This document shows, one piece after another, positions 21,637 through 31,104 of a DNA stretch of 64,000 nt. A model generated the notes under the pieces. The model was not told the origin of the DNA and did not search any database. It saw only the letters and a program-made list of their open reading frames with translations. Within the stretch, counting starts at the first letter, position 1. Every line of letters begins with the position of its first letter. The translations under genes were made by a program, and so were the position numbers. The DNA lies in assembly GCF_013283795.1 (NCBI RefSeq), contig NZ_JABSOD010000001.1, positions 128,009 to 192,008 on the forward strand, written 5' to 3'. Source of the DNA: Rheinheimera lutimaris (GTDB taxonomy: Bacteria > Pseudomonadota > Gammaproteobacteria > Enterobacterales > Alteromonadaceae).

Positions 21637-22767
21637 TCAGTTTTCGATACCAAGGCGTTTTAAATTGGTATTTGCCAACAAATTGATGCTTTCGCTATTC
21701 AGTTGCACCGCACTAAACCAGGCTTTTGTCTCTGCTTCTGAAATCAGTTGACGACGCTGCAACTCTTGCCACTGGACATAGGTTTGCGCTTGTTGCACCA
21801 ATTTGGCCAACGGGCTGCAACCGGCAAAGCCAACGCCCTCAGCCAGTTGATCCAACGTTTGGCACAATGGTAAGACCTGTAATTGCCAGCGCGAGGTAAT
21901 ATCGGCGCTAAGCACTGCAGCAAACTCATGCATGCTTTCACATAAGAAGCTGGCGTCCGGCTCTAAATTGTCCAGCGCATCTGTCAGTTGCGTGTCGCGG
22001 CTTTCCCTTGCTTGCAGCAATTGGGTTTGCCTTACCTGTTGGTAAGTACGCAGATAATTGCGGGTAACGACGGCATGACCAAGAGTATGGAACAAGCCGA
22101 CACAAAAAGCATTATAGGGGTGCTCGGCGCTGTGTTGTGCCAAACATTTTGCCGCTATGGCCACCGCCAGTGAATACTCCCATAACCGGTTTTTTAACGC
22201 GGTAAACGGATCGGTTGAATGCGGCAACATGCGGCGCATGGCATAAACCGGCAGAATTTGCTGCAAGCTCTCAACACCGATAAAACGCAGCGCTGTTTTG
22301 ATATCTTTCACCATAGCGCCGGAAGGGCTGCGGCTGCGGTACTGTGGTTGATTTACCAGCCGCAATAAATCATTCGCCAGCCAAGGCACCTTAGAAATCA
22401 GCGGGTCAAGCTTATTTACCGTTACGGCTTTTGCACTAAGTTGGTCAAGCAACGCGTAAAACCCCGCACCGGCATCAAACACGGAGGCCATAACCTGTTC
22501 AATATTGTGCAACCGGCGCACTAATTCGTCGGCCACCTCATCATGCAGATGAGCCTGAGCAAATTCAGTAAACTGGGCTTTAGCCTGAGCTCCGGCAGCA
22601 CGCAATTTTTGCGCTTTAGCCTCCACTTCCAACAACTTACGTTCGGGATTTTGCACTCCGGCACGGATCTGGTACCCCAGCCGTTTATCATCCGGATTAA
22701 CGCCGACTAACTGATCAAAAAAACGTTGCACCAAAATTTGCGGCACAGAAGTTGGAGAGCTGCTCAC
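21637..22767 (-). CDS. HDOD-domain protein
   Basis: A 376-residue soluble protein. Residues about 110-300 match the HDOD output domain (a catalytically inactive relative of HD phosphohydrolases): LDQLSAKAVTVNKLDPLISKV, LLRLVNQPQYRS, ALRFIGVESLQQILPV and the LFHTLGHAV region. Such proteins act in bacterial signalling and chemotaxis-like circuits; no specific partner is evident here. It stands alone between the ast leader and pabA. Confidence 0.82.
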   Translation of the reverse strand: MSSSPTSVPQILVQRFFDQLVGVNPDDKRLGYQIRAGVQNPERKLLEVEAKAQKLRAAGAQAKAQFTEFAQAHLHDEVADELVRRLHNIEQVMASVFDAGAGFYALLDQLSAKAVTVNKLDPLISKVPWLANDLLRLVNQPQYRSRSPSGAMVKDIKTALRFIGVESLQQILPVYAMRRMLPHSTDPFTALKNRLWEYSLAVAIAAKCLAQHSAEHPYNAFCVGLFHTLGHAVVTRNYLRTYQQVRQTQLLQARESRDTQLTDALDNLEPDASFLCESMHEFAAVLSADITSRWQLQVLPLCQTLDQLAEGVGFAGCSPLAKLVQQAQTYVQWQELQRRQLISEAETKAWFSAVQLNSESINLLANTNLKRLGIEN

Positions 22768-22850
22768 TATTGCGATATTCCATTTACATTAGCAGTTGCT
22801 AACAACCAATACTGCAGCGCTGTGCCGGCGGAGTCAAGCCGCGAGTCGGA

Positions 22851-23435
22851 TTAAACGTTAAGCTGCAAAAAATTGGCCAGTAACTGTTTCCCTTGCTGGC
22901 TTAAGATGGCTTCCGGATGAAATTGCACACCATGCAAGGCCAAACTCCGGTGCATTAAGCCCATAATTTCATCGGGGTGACCGGCATCGTTACAGGTCCA
23001 GGCTGTTTCTGTCAGATCTGTCGGCAAAGTATCCCGCTGCACGACCAGCGAATGGTAACGGGTCACATCCAGCGGATCCGCCAGACCACGAAAAACAGAG
23101 CTGTTATGATGCTTTACTAAGGAGTTTTTACCATGCATCACCCTGCGTGCACGCACGACCCTGGCACCAAACACCTGCGCAATAGCCTGATGCCCCAGGC
23201 ACACACCCAAAATCGGAATTTTTCCGGCGAACTGCTCAATAGCATGCAATGATACACCGGCATCATCCGGAGTTTTCGGCCCGGGTGAGATAACCAGGTA
23301 TTGCGGCGCCATTGCCGCTATCTGCGCCACAGTAATATCATCATTGCGTCGCACCATAACCTGCTGGCCTAATGCAGCAAAATACTGCATCAGATTGTAA
23401 GTAAAAGAGTCGTAATTATCGATCATCAGCAGCAT
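22851..23435 (-). CDS. pabA: Aminodeoxychorismate/anthranilate synthase glutaminase subunit (PabA/TrpG)
   Basis: Class I glutamine amidotransferase of 194 residues that supplies ammonia for p-aminobenzoate (folate) and, in some species, anthranilate synthesis. It has the [18 protein letters not shown] start, [12 protein letters not shown], nucleophile Cys in [11 protein letters not shown], and the His-Glu pair in [11 protein letters not shown]. The position near an astC/argD gene is a common pabA context and no trp genes are adjacent, so pabA is favoured over trpG. Confidence 0.9.
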   Translation of the reverse strand: MLLMIDNYDSFTYNLMQYFAALGQQVMVRRNDDITVAQIAAMAPQYLVISPGPKTPDDAGVSLHAIEQFAGKIPILGVCLGHQAIAQVFGARVVRARRVMHGKNSLVKHHNSSVFRGLADPLDVTRYHSLVVQRDTLPTDLTETAWTCNDAGHPDEIMGLMHRSLALHGVQFHPEAILSQQGKQLLANFLQLNV

Positions 23436-23554
23436 TGGACCGCACCTGCTTTATAAGACTTTTATTATTAGCCGGCTATTTTGCCACAAACAGCGGCTTT
23501 TTGCTGTGCTGCTAAATAGCAACGGTCAGGTTTGGATATTTTTACAGCAGTTCG

Positions 23555-23583
23555 TTGACAGCTTATTAATCATACAATAGGAT
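23555..23583 (+). promoter_or_regulatory. Candidate sigma-70 promoter of the TonB receptor gene
   Basis: TTGACA at 23555-23560, a 17-base spacer and TAGGAT at 23578-23583 (4 of 6 to TATAAT). It lies about 115 bases before the receptor start and is overlapped by a motif related to the locus operator. Confidence 0.5.
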
Positions 23584-23612
23584 AATTAATTATTCGTACA
23601 ATAGCACGAATA
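23568..23612 (+). promoter_or_regulatory. Two weak operator-like sites before the TonB receptor gene
   Basis: Two copies of TACAATAG lie 24 bases apart. 23568-23582 matches 11 of 15 and 23592-23606 10 of 15 of AGTAATACAATAATA, the motif seen before other units of this locus. The second copy is centred in a six-base palindrome TATTCG/CGAATA (23591-23612). The first overlaps the candidate -10 box, which fits repression; a different regulator binding the palindrome is also possible. Confidence 0.4.
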
Positions 23613-23697
23613 AGAAAAACACATAAAAAAACGCCTCCATTGTCAGTTTTTTCTGGCCAGGAAGGCAATAACATAAGTGACAAGGGGAGTTATGCTC

Positions 23698-26484
23698 ATG
23701 TTTAAACCTTCGGTTTTAAGCAGTGCTGTCGCCATGGCGATAACATTGTCTGCCCATCCGTTATACGCTCAGCAAAGCAGTGACGACACCACAGTATCGC
23801 CAGATGAGGTTGAAGTTATTCTGGTAAAAGGCATTCGTGGCAGCCTGGCCCGTTCAGTTGATCTGAAGCGGGAAAATATGCAAATCGTCGATTCAATTAT
23901 CTCGGAAGATATCGGTAAATTTCCCGATAACAACGTGGTAGAAGCCTTACAACGATTGTCCGGGGTACAGGTAACAGACCGTGGCGCCGGTGAGGTTAGT
24001 ACCGTGTCTATCCGCGGCTTAAATGACGTTACTACCACCGTTAATGGCCGCAATATTTTTACTGCCTCTGGCCGCTCAGTGGCGCTGGCTGATATTCCCG
24101 CCAGCTTGCTAAACCGGGTAGATGTGTATAAAACCCGCTCAGCCAGTCTGATAGAAACCGGCATCGCCGGCCAGATTGATATTCATACCCAGCGCCCGTT
24201 TGATTTTGACACCAGCAAGCTGGTAGTGGCAGGCCGTGGCATTCATTCGGAACAGGCCGATAAAACTGACCCGAATATCAGCGCCTTATTCAGCAACAAC
24301 TGGGATATTGGCGATAGCCGCTTTGGCGCGCTGATTAACCTGTCTTATGCTGAAACCCATTATCGCGATCAAAGCGTTACTGCCGGTGCTATGATGCCGT
24401 TTGCCACCAATAATCCACCGGCCGGCTTTGCACCTTACGAGATTATTCGCAGCACCGATGGCCGTGCCTCAGAAAACCCAATTTGGCAACCGGGCTTAGA
24501 AGCCGGTTTACCCTTTGCTCCAGGCTCTACCTTTGATGTGAATGGCGTACCTACCGAATATTTACTGTCGCGCGATGCCGTATTTGCCAGCGACCTGACC
24601 GGTAAACGCGAGCGCCCGGCGGTAAATGTGGCTTTTCAGTTTGCGCCAAACGATACATCAGAATATATCTTTGAAGCGTTTTATAACGGTTTTCGCAACG
24701 AATCCTATAACTCGTTATTGTTTTCCTTTGTTGACTGGTGGGGCGACGTCGGAGACGATCCCAACATCAGTCTGTTCGAAGGCACTAATATTATTAAGTC
24801 CCGTACTGTCGGCTCACCCTACATGTTTACCAGTGGTGACTTAAGCACCGGCAAAACAGACAGCTATGTGTATGCACTGGGCGGAAAATGGCTGATTGGC
24901 GATAACCTGCAGCTACGCTCGGAAGTGGTGTATCAGGACACCCAGTACGACGAAAGCTTTTTTGCTATGCGTACTGAGCGGGTGGCAGACAGCATCACTG
25001 TTGATTTTAACAGTGGCAACGGTATTCCATCATTTAGTTTTGGCCCGGCGACAGATTTAACCGCCCCAGACCAGTGGGCAATGGCCCAGCTTTATGATCA
25101 GGCCTATAGCCGTGGTGGTGATGCTCTAACCTTTACCTTAGATGCTGACTACATGCTAAATAAAGGCTTTATTACCAATATCAGCTTTGGTGGCCGCTAT
25201 GACAAACGCAAAGCCTCCGAAGCTCAGCTGCTGCAAGATACCGGCTTGTGTAACTCAGGCACTGCCGCCTGTCAGTTAGCCAGCTATGAAGGATTGCTTA
25301 ACGTAAATAATGGCTTCTTTGATGGCGAATCGGATGTGCCCACCTCGTGGTTATCTACCAATGGTTATTACATTCGCGACAACGCCGATATGTTCCGCAA
25401 CATTTATAACGCTGAAACCGGATCTAATCTGGCTATCGGTGATCAGCGCCTATTAGCGCAAACTTTCGCAGTTACCGAAACGACCACCGCACTGTATGCG
25501 CAGGCAGATTTTGAAACTGAACTGGGCGGGCGTTTGCTCGATGGCCAGTTTGGCTTGCGCTATGTTGATGTGGATACCGATATGGCGTTTGCCGGTAATA
25601 CTGCCTCAACCGGCGCCAGCAAGGTATTACCCAGTCTGATGTTGCGTTACAACCTGACCGACGATTTACTGGCCCGCTTTAGCTACGGCGAAACGCTGCG
25701 CCGTCCGGGCTTTGCCCAGCTAAACCCCACTATTAACTATGTGCGCGATGTCACCAATATTGGTTATGGCACGGCAACCGGTGGCAACCCTGAGCTTGAA
25801 CCAACTGAATCGAAAAACTTCGATTTATCGCTGGAATGGTATTTTGCTGAAGGCAGCACCCTGTATGCCACTGCATTTAAGCGCGAGATTGAAGGCTTTG
25901 TGGTCGATTTTCGCCGCCGGGTAATCCACGATGATGGTGAGGGCGAATATCCTTATATCCTGAACCAGCCGGATAACGCGTCGAACGGTAAACTGGATGG
26001 CTATGAACTAGGCGTGGTGTACTTCCCGAAAGGCTTACCGGATTTACTGGACGGTATTGGCGTGCAGGCCAGTTACACCATACTGGACTCTTCGCAGGAT
26101 ATTCCGATCACCAACAGTGAAGGTACAGTAGTTGGCACCGATACCACACCATTATTTGGCGTATCGGATTCATCCTACAGCGTGGTACTGGCTTATGAGA
26201 AAGAACGCTTCGATATGCGGTTATCGTATGTATGGCGCGAAGACTTCCTGAATAACTATGAAGCAGCGCAATTTGCCAACCCGCTGGGTATATACCGTAA
26301 CCCGGAAAAAAGCCTCGATTTTCAGTTAAGTTACAATGTTACCGACAACCTGATGGTAACGTTTGATGCGACCAACCTGACTAACGAAATTTTCCAAAGT
26401 TACTACGAGTATCCGTCAACGCATAACTTTGGTTCTTCGCTGTTTAGCAGAACCTTTGCGCTGGGGTTCCGTTACAGCCTGTAA
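23698..26484 (+). CDS. TonB-dependent outer-membrane receptor, likely for arabino-oligosaccharides
   Basis: A 928-residue outer-membrane transporter. It has a signal peptide (about 1-25, ending LYAQQ), a plug domain with GIRGSLARSVDLKR, IVDSIISEDIGKFPDNNVVEALQRLSGV and VSIRGLNDVTTTVNGR (positions about 42-130), then a long beta-barrel ending AEPL-like with a terminal FRYSL. The plug is of the TonB-Xanth-Caul type often used for complex carbohydrates. ATG 23698 is chosen because GGGGAG is eight bases upstream; the earlier ATG is too close to it. The substrate is inferred from the adjoining arabinan genes. Confidence 0.88.
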   Translation: MFKPSVLSSAVAMAITLSAHPLYAQQSSDDTTVSPDEVEVILVKGIRGSLARSVDLKRENMQIVDSIISEDIGKFPDNNVVEALQRLSGVQVTDRGAGEVSTVSIRGLNDVTTTVNGRNIFTASGRSVALADIPASLLNRVDVYKTRSASLIETGIAGQIDIHTQRPFDFDTSKLVVAGRGIHSEQADKTDPNISALFSNNWDIGDSRFGALINLSYAETHYRDQSVTAGAMMPFATNNPPAGFAPYEIIRSTDGRASENPIWQPGLEAGLPFAPGSTFDVNGVPTEYLLSRDAVFASDLTGKRERPAVNVAFQFAPNDTSEYIFEAFYNGFRNESYNSLLFSFVDWWGDVGDDPNISLFEGTNIIKSRTVGSPYMFTSGDLSTGKTDSYVYALGGKWLIGDNLQLRSEVVYQDTQYDESFFAMRTERVADSITVDFNSGNGIPSFSFGPATDLTAPDQWAMAQLYDQAYSRGGDALTFTLDADYMLNKGFITNISFGGRYDKRKASEAQLLQDTGLCNSGTAACQLASYEGLLNVNNGFFDGESDVPTSWLSTNGYYIRDNADMFRNIYNAETGSNLAIGDQRLLAQTFAVTETTTALYAQADFETELGGRLLDGQFGLRYVDVDTDMAFAGNTASTGASKVLPSLMLRYNLTDDLLARFSYGETLRRPGFAQLNPTINYVRDVTNIGYGTATGGNPELEPTESKNFDLSLEWYFAEGSTLYATAFKREIEGFVVDFRRRVIHDDGEGEYPYILNQPDNASNGKLDGYELGVVYFPKGLPDLLDGIGVQASYTILDSSQDIPITNSEGTVVGTDTTPLFGVSDSSYSVVLAYEKERFDMRLSYVWREDFLNNYEAAQFANPLGIYRNPEKSLDFQLSYNVTDNLMVTFDATNLTNEIFQSYYEYPSTHNFGSSLFSRTFALGFRYSL

Positions 26485-26500
26485 TGTAGCTGCACTAATA

Positions 26501-26535
26501 CAAAAGCCCCTGCAAGTCAGGGGCTTTTGCTTTTT
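26501..26535 (+). terminator. Terminator of the TonB receptor gene
   Basis: A perfect 12-base stem (CAAAAGCCCCTG/CAGGGGCTTTTG) with a five-base loop and following CTTTTTC, 17 bases after the stop. It also lies just past the end of the convergent GH43 gene and may serve both. Confidence 0.92.
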
Positions 26536-26552
26536 CAGTACCGCTGGTTGGG

Positions 26553-28406
26553 TTAGTCAATGGCTCGGATATGAAAGCGCTGACAAAAGCTGTCGGCTGC
26601 CAGTGGCGCCTGTTTTAATTCGCTATCATCTGCCAGGGCACAAGCCGGTACTTCCAACACCGCTTTGCTATGCGCCGACACTAACCGCATACTGCCGTAC
26701 GCATTGGGTTGCAACAACCAGTGGCTGGCTTTAGCATCGCAGGCAGCCATTACCACCGACGCACCTGCCGCCAGAGATTCAGCCTCTACCGCCAGACATA
26801 GATTATTGCCACTGCCATTACGCAGTTGCAAGGTGCCTTGCTCGGTCTGGCTAAACTGCCAGTGTTGATCCGGCCGGTTTTGCCAGCCTGTCTGGCTGAC
26901 TTTTGCCGCGCCAGCAGGCTGCCCGGCGGCAACTGATAACACCTTACCACTTTGGCTGCTGCTGATAGCCACCTTAGCCGCCGGCAGCAACTGCCAGTCG
27001 CTACACCCTTGCCCGGCGTTACAACCCGGTATTTGCAATGCGGTATCACTGGCTTTATTGATTAGTTGCCATGCCGCTGTCTCAGTGGCCACAAAACGCC
27101 ACTGCTGGCGCACTTTATTACGCCACGGGCCAGCCTCAGCCTCACCGTCAAGGCCAAGGCCGATATACAGACCCTGCTGTGTCACCAGCCGATAGTATTC
27201 GCCCATGGTTGGATCTACTTTTAACGCTGTATCTGCAGAGCAATTAACAGCCGCCGGTGCGCCATCAACCATGCTCAGACATTGGCCCTTATTGTTACGT
27301 AACAACCAATCAGCGCCTTGCGGCACTGCCGTTATCGGGCCGTTTTCACCCGACGGTGCTGCTATTACCTGGCCCTCCGGTACCGGCTGGCCAAAATTTG
27401 GCGTACCGTCATCATGCCAGCTAAAAGGTTGCGCCCTTAATGAGCGCGTTGCGCTGCAGCCGTCGGTTTCTTTGTTGTTACCGTGGTAAACCAACCAGTC
27501 TTCGCTGTTATCCGGCGATTTAAAAAAGCCATTATGGCCAGGCCCGTAAACGCCATTGGCGCGTTCAAACACCGGTTTGTCGTACTTGGTCCAGTCTGCC
27601 GGGTTAAGCGGGTCGTCACCGGTCAGTTCCAGCAAACCCAGTTTGTAATCCGGCGTATCGCAAAAGCTGGCTGAATACATCACAAAGGTGCGGCCATTAC
27701 GTTTAAGCACTTCAGCGCCTTCATTCACTTTACGGCCGGAAATTTCCCACGGCAGCTCTGGCCGCGACAACACTACTCTGGGCCCGGTAATGGTCCAGGG
27801 GTTAACCATCTCAGCAATCCAGTTCAGTTGCTCATCGCCCTGCCATTCTGACCACAACAGATATAATTTGCCGTTGTGCTGCAGATAGTTACCGTCGATA
27901 TTCCAGCTATCTGGCATTGGTGAGCCTTTAAACTGATAAGGCCCCATAGGATCATCACCAGCACTTTCCAGCACCGATAAATGCTGGCCATCAAGGTTTT
28001 CCTGCTTACCGGAGGTAAACATCATGTACCAGCGATAACCATCCGGCCCTTTGAGGCGGTGAAACTCATAAGCCCAGAAGTTACAACAGCGGGCCGGATC
28101 GGTTTCTGACCATAAATAAACCGGCGTTGCCTCTGCCAGCCCGGCCAGCGTGGGTGCTTTGCGCATCACTAACTGCGAGGTCCAGGTGGTGGTGGTCAGG
28201 TAATAATTGCCGTCAAAATATTCCAGCCAGGGATCGGCGCCGTTATTATAAAGAGGGTTGGTAAAGCTCTGGCCTTCATAGGCATCACTGACGACTGCAT
28301 TATTAGCATCAGCTGCCTGATTCAGCGACTGCTGGCAGCCGCTCAGTGACAGCACTATGGCGCTGGCCAGCAATGCAGGCTTTAACATCGGTTTAATTTT
28401 GTGCAT
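26553..28406 (-). CDS. GH43 glycosidase lipoprotein with C-terminal ricin-type lectin repeats
   Basis: Predicted surface or periplasmic lipoprotein of 617 residues: lipobox LSGC with Cys24. Residues about 50-375 form a GH43 five-bladed propeller with catalytic base Asp58 (NGADPWL), the pKa-tuning Asp in NIDGNYL and acid Glu in VNEGAEVLKRNG. GVYGPGHNGF resembles subfamily 26 exo-arabinofuranosidases. The remaining part has repeated QWRF/HWQF/HWLL motifs of a ricin-type beta-trefoil (CBM13-like), probably binding the polysaccharide. ATG 28406 follows GGGGAT at good spacing; an upstream in-frame start would run into the preceding gene and spoil the signal. It is 28 bases after the endo-arabinanase gene, in the same unit. 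Confidence 0.85.
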   Translation of the reverse strand: MHKIKPMLKPALLASAIVLSLSGCQQSLNQAADANNAVVSDAYEGQSFTNPLYNNGADPWLEYFDGNYYLTTTTWTSQLVMRKAPTLAGLAEATPVYLWSETDPARCCNFWAYEFHRLKGPDGYRWYMMFTSGKQENLDGQHLSVLESAGDDPMGPYQFKGSPMPDSWNIDGNYLQHNGKLYLLWSEWQGDEQLNWIAEMVNPWTITGPRVVLSRPELPWEISGRKVNEGAEVLKRNGRTFVMYSASFCDTPDYKLGLLELTGDDPLNPADWTKYDKPVFERANGVYGPGHNGFFKSPDNSEDWLVYHGNNKETDGCSATRSLRAQPFSWHDDGTPNFGQPVPEGQVIAAPSGENGPITAVPQGADWLLRNNKGQCLSMVDGAPAAVNCSADTALKVDPTMGEYYRLVTQQGLYIGLGLDGEAEAGPWRNKVRQQWRFVATETAAWQLINKASDTALQIPGCNAGQGCSDWQLLPAAKVAISSSQSGKVLSVAAGQPAGAAKVSQTGWQNRPDQHWQFSQTEQGTLQLRNGSGNNLCLAVEAESLAAGASVVMAACDAKASHWLLQPNAYGSMRLVSAHSKAVLEVPACALADDSELKQAPLAADSFCQRFHIRAID

Positions 28407-28434
28407 CTTGTCTATCCCCGTTTTATTTGTCGCT

Positions 28435-29517
28435 TTATCCGCGCCATTTTTGCTCTGCTGGCAGTAACACGCTGCGATAGTCATCCAGCACGCTGTCACT
28501 TAGCAGTGGCCAGTTGGCGTCATCCCAGGTCATTTCGGCTATTTTTAGTTTTTGCAGACCATTATCGGCCGCTTCATAGGCATGAAACACCAGATAGTCT
28601 TTACCGTTGAAGGTGTAGGCACTGTTATGGCCCAGGCCGGGCCAGTCACGGTTGCCTTTAAGTAGCACAGTGCCGCCGCCTTCGTTTAGCGACTTACCGT
28701 CTTTATCCAGATAGGGGCCGGTAACATTTTTTGCGCGGCCAACAACCAGGTGGTAGGTACTGTCTGAGCCACGACAGCATTTGCCGTACGAGACAAACAG
28801 ATAGTAATAACCATGCTGTTTAAAGATAAAAGGCGCTTCCAGCTCGCCAGGGCCTGGTTCGGCATCATCAATAAAGGCCGGCCGCTGTGCTTTGGCAATG
28901 GTATGCCACTGCTGCGGCTGTGCCAGCGATACTAAGTCATCTGCCAGTTTTACCAGTTTTAAACCACCCCAGAATGAACCAAAGCTCATCCAGATATCGC
29001 CGTTGTCATCGGCAATAATATTCGGATCTATCGCGTTCCATAAATCGCGCTGTGGCACTGATTCCAGCACTATACCTTTGTCCTGCCACTTGTAATCGGG
29101 GCTGCTTTTATCCAGCGTATTATTAACAGTAACACCAATGGCCGAGGTGTTTTTGCCAAAGGCCGACACCGAGTAATACAAATAAAACTTACCGTTGTGC
29201 TGATAAATATCCGGCGCCCAGATATGGCCATCAAAGCTTGGCGCCACCTGTTTAGCCCACTGTGGTTCTTCAGCAAATACCCGGCCGGCCAGTTGCCACT
29301 GCAGCATATCGTCGGAGTGATAATATGTAATGCCCGGCCCGGTACTGAATAAATAAAACCGCTTGTCTTGCTGAATCATCACCGGATCATGGATACTGAG
29401 TTGTGGCTGTGCTTGTTGTTCATCTGCGCAGGCCGTTTGCCCCAGCAATAGCAAGGCCAGCGTTGAAACTCTGCCCACGCCGGCCAGCCATTTTGTTGTC
29501 GTTACCCCGTTTAACAT
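28435..29517 (-). CDS. GH43 arabinan endo-1,5-alpha-L-arabinanase
   Basis: Cleaves the alpha-1,5-L-arabinan main chain. 360 residues with a hydrophobic export signal (about 16-32); QTAC is not a good lipobox, so I predict a secreted/periplasmic form. GH43 residues: SIHDPVM (base Asp), NAIDPNIIADD (second Asp) and PGELEAPFIFKQ (acid Glu). FDGHIWAPDIYQHNGKFYLYYS and GLGHNSAY are typical of endo-arabinanases. ATG 29517 follows AAGGAGG by five bases. It is the first gene of a two-gene unit with the GH43-lectin protein, divergent from the GPH transporter, with an operator-like site between them. Confidence 0.87.
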   Translation of the reverse strand: MLNGVTTTKWLAGVGRVSTLALLLLGQTACADEQQAQPQLSIHDPVMIQQDKRFYLFSTGPGITYYHSDDMLQWQLAGRVFAEEPQWAKQVAPSFDGHIWAPDIYQHNGKFYLYYSVSAFGKNTSAIGVTVNNTLDKSSPDYKWQDKGIVLESVPQRDLWNAIDPNIIADDNGDIWMSFGSFWGGLKLVKLADDLVSLAQPQQWHTIAKAQRPAFIDDAEPGPGELEAPFIFKQHGYYYLFVSYGKCCRGSDSTYHLVVGRAKNVTGPYLDKDGKSLNEGGGTVLLKGNRDWPGLGHNSAYTFNGKDYLVFHAYEAADNGLQKLKIAEMTWDDANWPLLSDSVLDDYRSVLLPAEQKWRG

Positions 29518-29580
29518 CAACGCCTCCTTAAGGCTACAGATCCCACCCTCTATAGGGGTAGATATCTGCCTTCATTTTAG

Positions 29581-29595
29581 TAGTATTGTATTACT
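29581..29595 (-). promoter_or_regulatory. Operator-like site A between endo-arabinanase and GPH transporter genes
   Basis: On the minus strand AGTAATACAATACTA, 14 of 15 identical to the shared motif, with a TAGTA/TACTA inverted repeat around it. It lies in the 224-base divergent gap and could control both directions. The surroundings are AT-rich but no promoter hexamer pair is clear. Confidence 0.65.
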
Positions 29596-29741
29596 ATTTA
29601 TCATATATTATTCGGCAGTGCAAAACTCAACCAGCCAAACTGTGGCAGTTTTGCGAATAAAAAATATAAAAAACCGGCGCTATGCAGGAATAATCACAGG
29701 CTTGAACCTGCCGCATAGTACCGGGAACGACAGGGAACTTT

Positions 29742-31094
29742 ATGCAAACTCACAAACTTTCCGTACTGGAGAAAGTCGGCTTTGGTGCCGGCGATATGGC
29801 GGTCAACGTGGTGATGTCATCTATGATGCTGATCATCACGTTTTTCTACACCGATATTTTTGGCTTAAAGCCAGCCGACTTAGCGGTGCTGTTTTTAGTG
29901 GTGCGGCTGGTTGATGCCGTTACCGATCCGCTAATGGGCATCATTACCGACCGTTTTACTACCCGCTGGGGCCGCTACCGGCCCTACTTCCTGTTTTTAG
30001 CCGTACCCTTTGGTATTGCGGTATACCTTACTTTCAGCACCCCCGACTGGGATTACAACAGTAAACTGGTGTGGGCCTATGCTACCTATATTCTGGTTAC
30101 GGTTATTTTTACCGCGGTGACCATTCCGTACATCTCTATTATTGGCGTGCTAACCGATAACCCGAAAGAACGCTTATCCGCCAACGGCTACCGGTTGTTT
30201 TTTGCCAAAATCGCAGCTTTTCTGGTGACTATTATTGTGCCTATTCTGGCAAAGCACTGGGGCGGAGAAAACCTGGCCGGTGGCTATCAGTCGGCGATGG
30301 GAGTGATGGCATTAATGGCAACACTGCTGTTTTTATTCTGTTTTTTCACCACTACCGAACGCATCCAGCACACCGTAGAAACGCTTCCGTTTTTGCAGCA
30401 GCTAAAATACCTGCTGAAAAATGATCAATGGCTGGTGCTGTGCGCGGTGTGCGTTACCGGCACTATCGGCTATGTGGTGCGTGGCTCTGTCGCCGCTTAC
30501 TACGCCAAATACTATCTCGGTGGTGACGCCGCTATGCTGTCAGCGTTTTTATCTACCGGCGTCGCTGCAGCCATATTAGCCATGGTGGCCTCAACCTGGA
30601 TCACCAAGCATTACTGCAAAGTAAAACTGTTCCGCTACAGCCAGATTGTAGTGGCGATATTAAGTGTGCTGCTTTATGTACTGGTAAACCCCGGTGATGT
30701 GATGCTGGCCTTTGTGTTGTATTTTCTGCTGTCATTTGTCGTCGATTTGCACGCCCCGGTATTCTGGTCGGCTATTCCGGAGGCCGTTGATTATGGTGCC
30801 GATAAAACCGGCCAGCGTGTGTCCGGCCTGGCTTTTGGCGGTATCTCTTTTTGCCAGAAAGCCGGTATGGGCATCGCTGGTTTTATGGTTGGCAGCCTGC
30901 TGGCCGGTTTCGACTATGTGCCGGATCAACCGCAAAGTGCGCTGGCACTAACCGGCATCGCCTTAATGCTGTCGGTTATTCCGGGCGTGTTTCATCTGCT
31001 GATGGGCTTGCTGATGTTCCGCTACCGCATTACCGATAACTATTACCAACAACTGGTCGAGAAAACCAGTGTCGTTAAGCCCACTACTATCTGA
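29742..31094 (+). CDS. GPH-type sugar:cation symporter
   Basis: A 450-residue inner-membrane protein with about twelve membrane segments of the glycoside-pentoside-hexuronide (MelB-like) family. Signatures are KVGFGAGDMAVNVV near the N-terminus, RLVDAVTDPLMGIITDR (loop between helices 2 and 3, with the cation-site Asp) and RWGRYRPY. It probably imports arabinose or short arabino-oligosaccharides from the periplasm, judged from the following intracellular GH43 gene (10 bases after) and the GH127 gene. GGGAAC precedes the ATG. Confidence 0.87.
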   Translation: MQTHKLSVLEKVGFGAGDMAVNVVMSSMMLIITFFYTDIFGLKPADLAVLFLVVRLVDAVTDPLMGIITDRFTTRWGRYRPYFLFLAVPFGIAVYLTFSTPDWDYNSKLVWAYATYILVTVIFTAVTIPYISIIGVLTDNPKERLSANGYRLFFAKIAAFLVTIIVPILAKHWGGENLAGGYQSAMGVMALMATLLFLFCFFTTTERIQHTVETLPFLQQLKYLLKNDQWLVLCAVCVTGTIGYVVRGSVAAYYAKYYLGGDAAMLSAFLSTGVAAAILAMVASTWITKHYCKVKLFRYSQIVVAILSVLLYVLVNPGDVMLAFVLYFLLSFVVDLHAPVFWSAIPEAVDYGADKTGQRVSGLAFGGISFCQKAGMGIAGFMVGSLLAGFDYVPDQPQSALALTGIALMLSVIPGVFHLLMGLLMFRYRITDNYYQQLVEKTSVVKPTTI

Positions 31095-31104
31095 GGAGTT
31101 TACT

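Noticed and set aside
23769-24164. Minus-strand frame inside the TonB receptor gene
   Set aside because: Low-complexity Ser/Thr/Arg-rich translation antisense to a conserved plug domain; a shadow.
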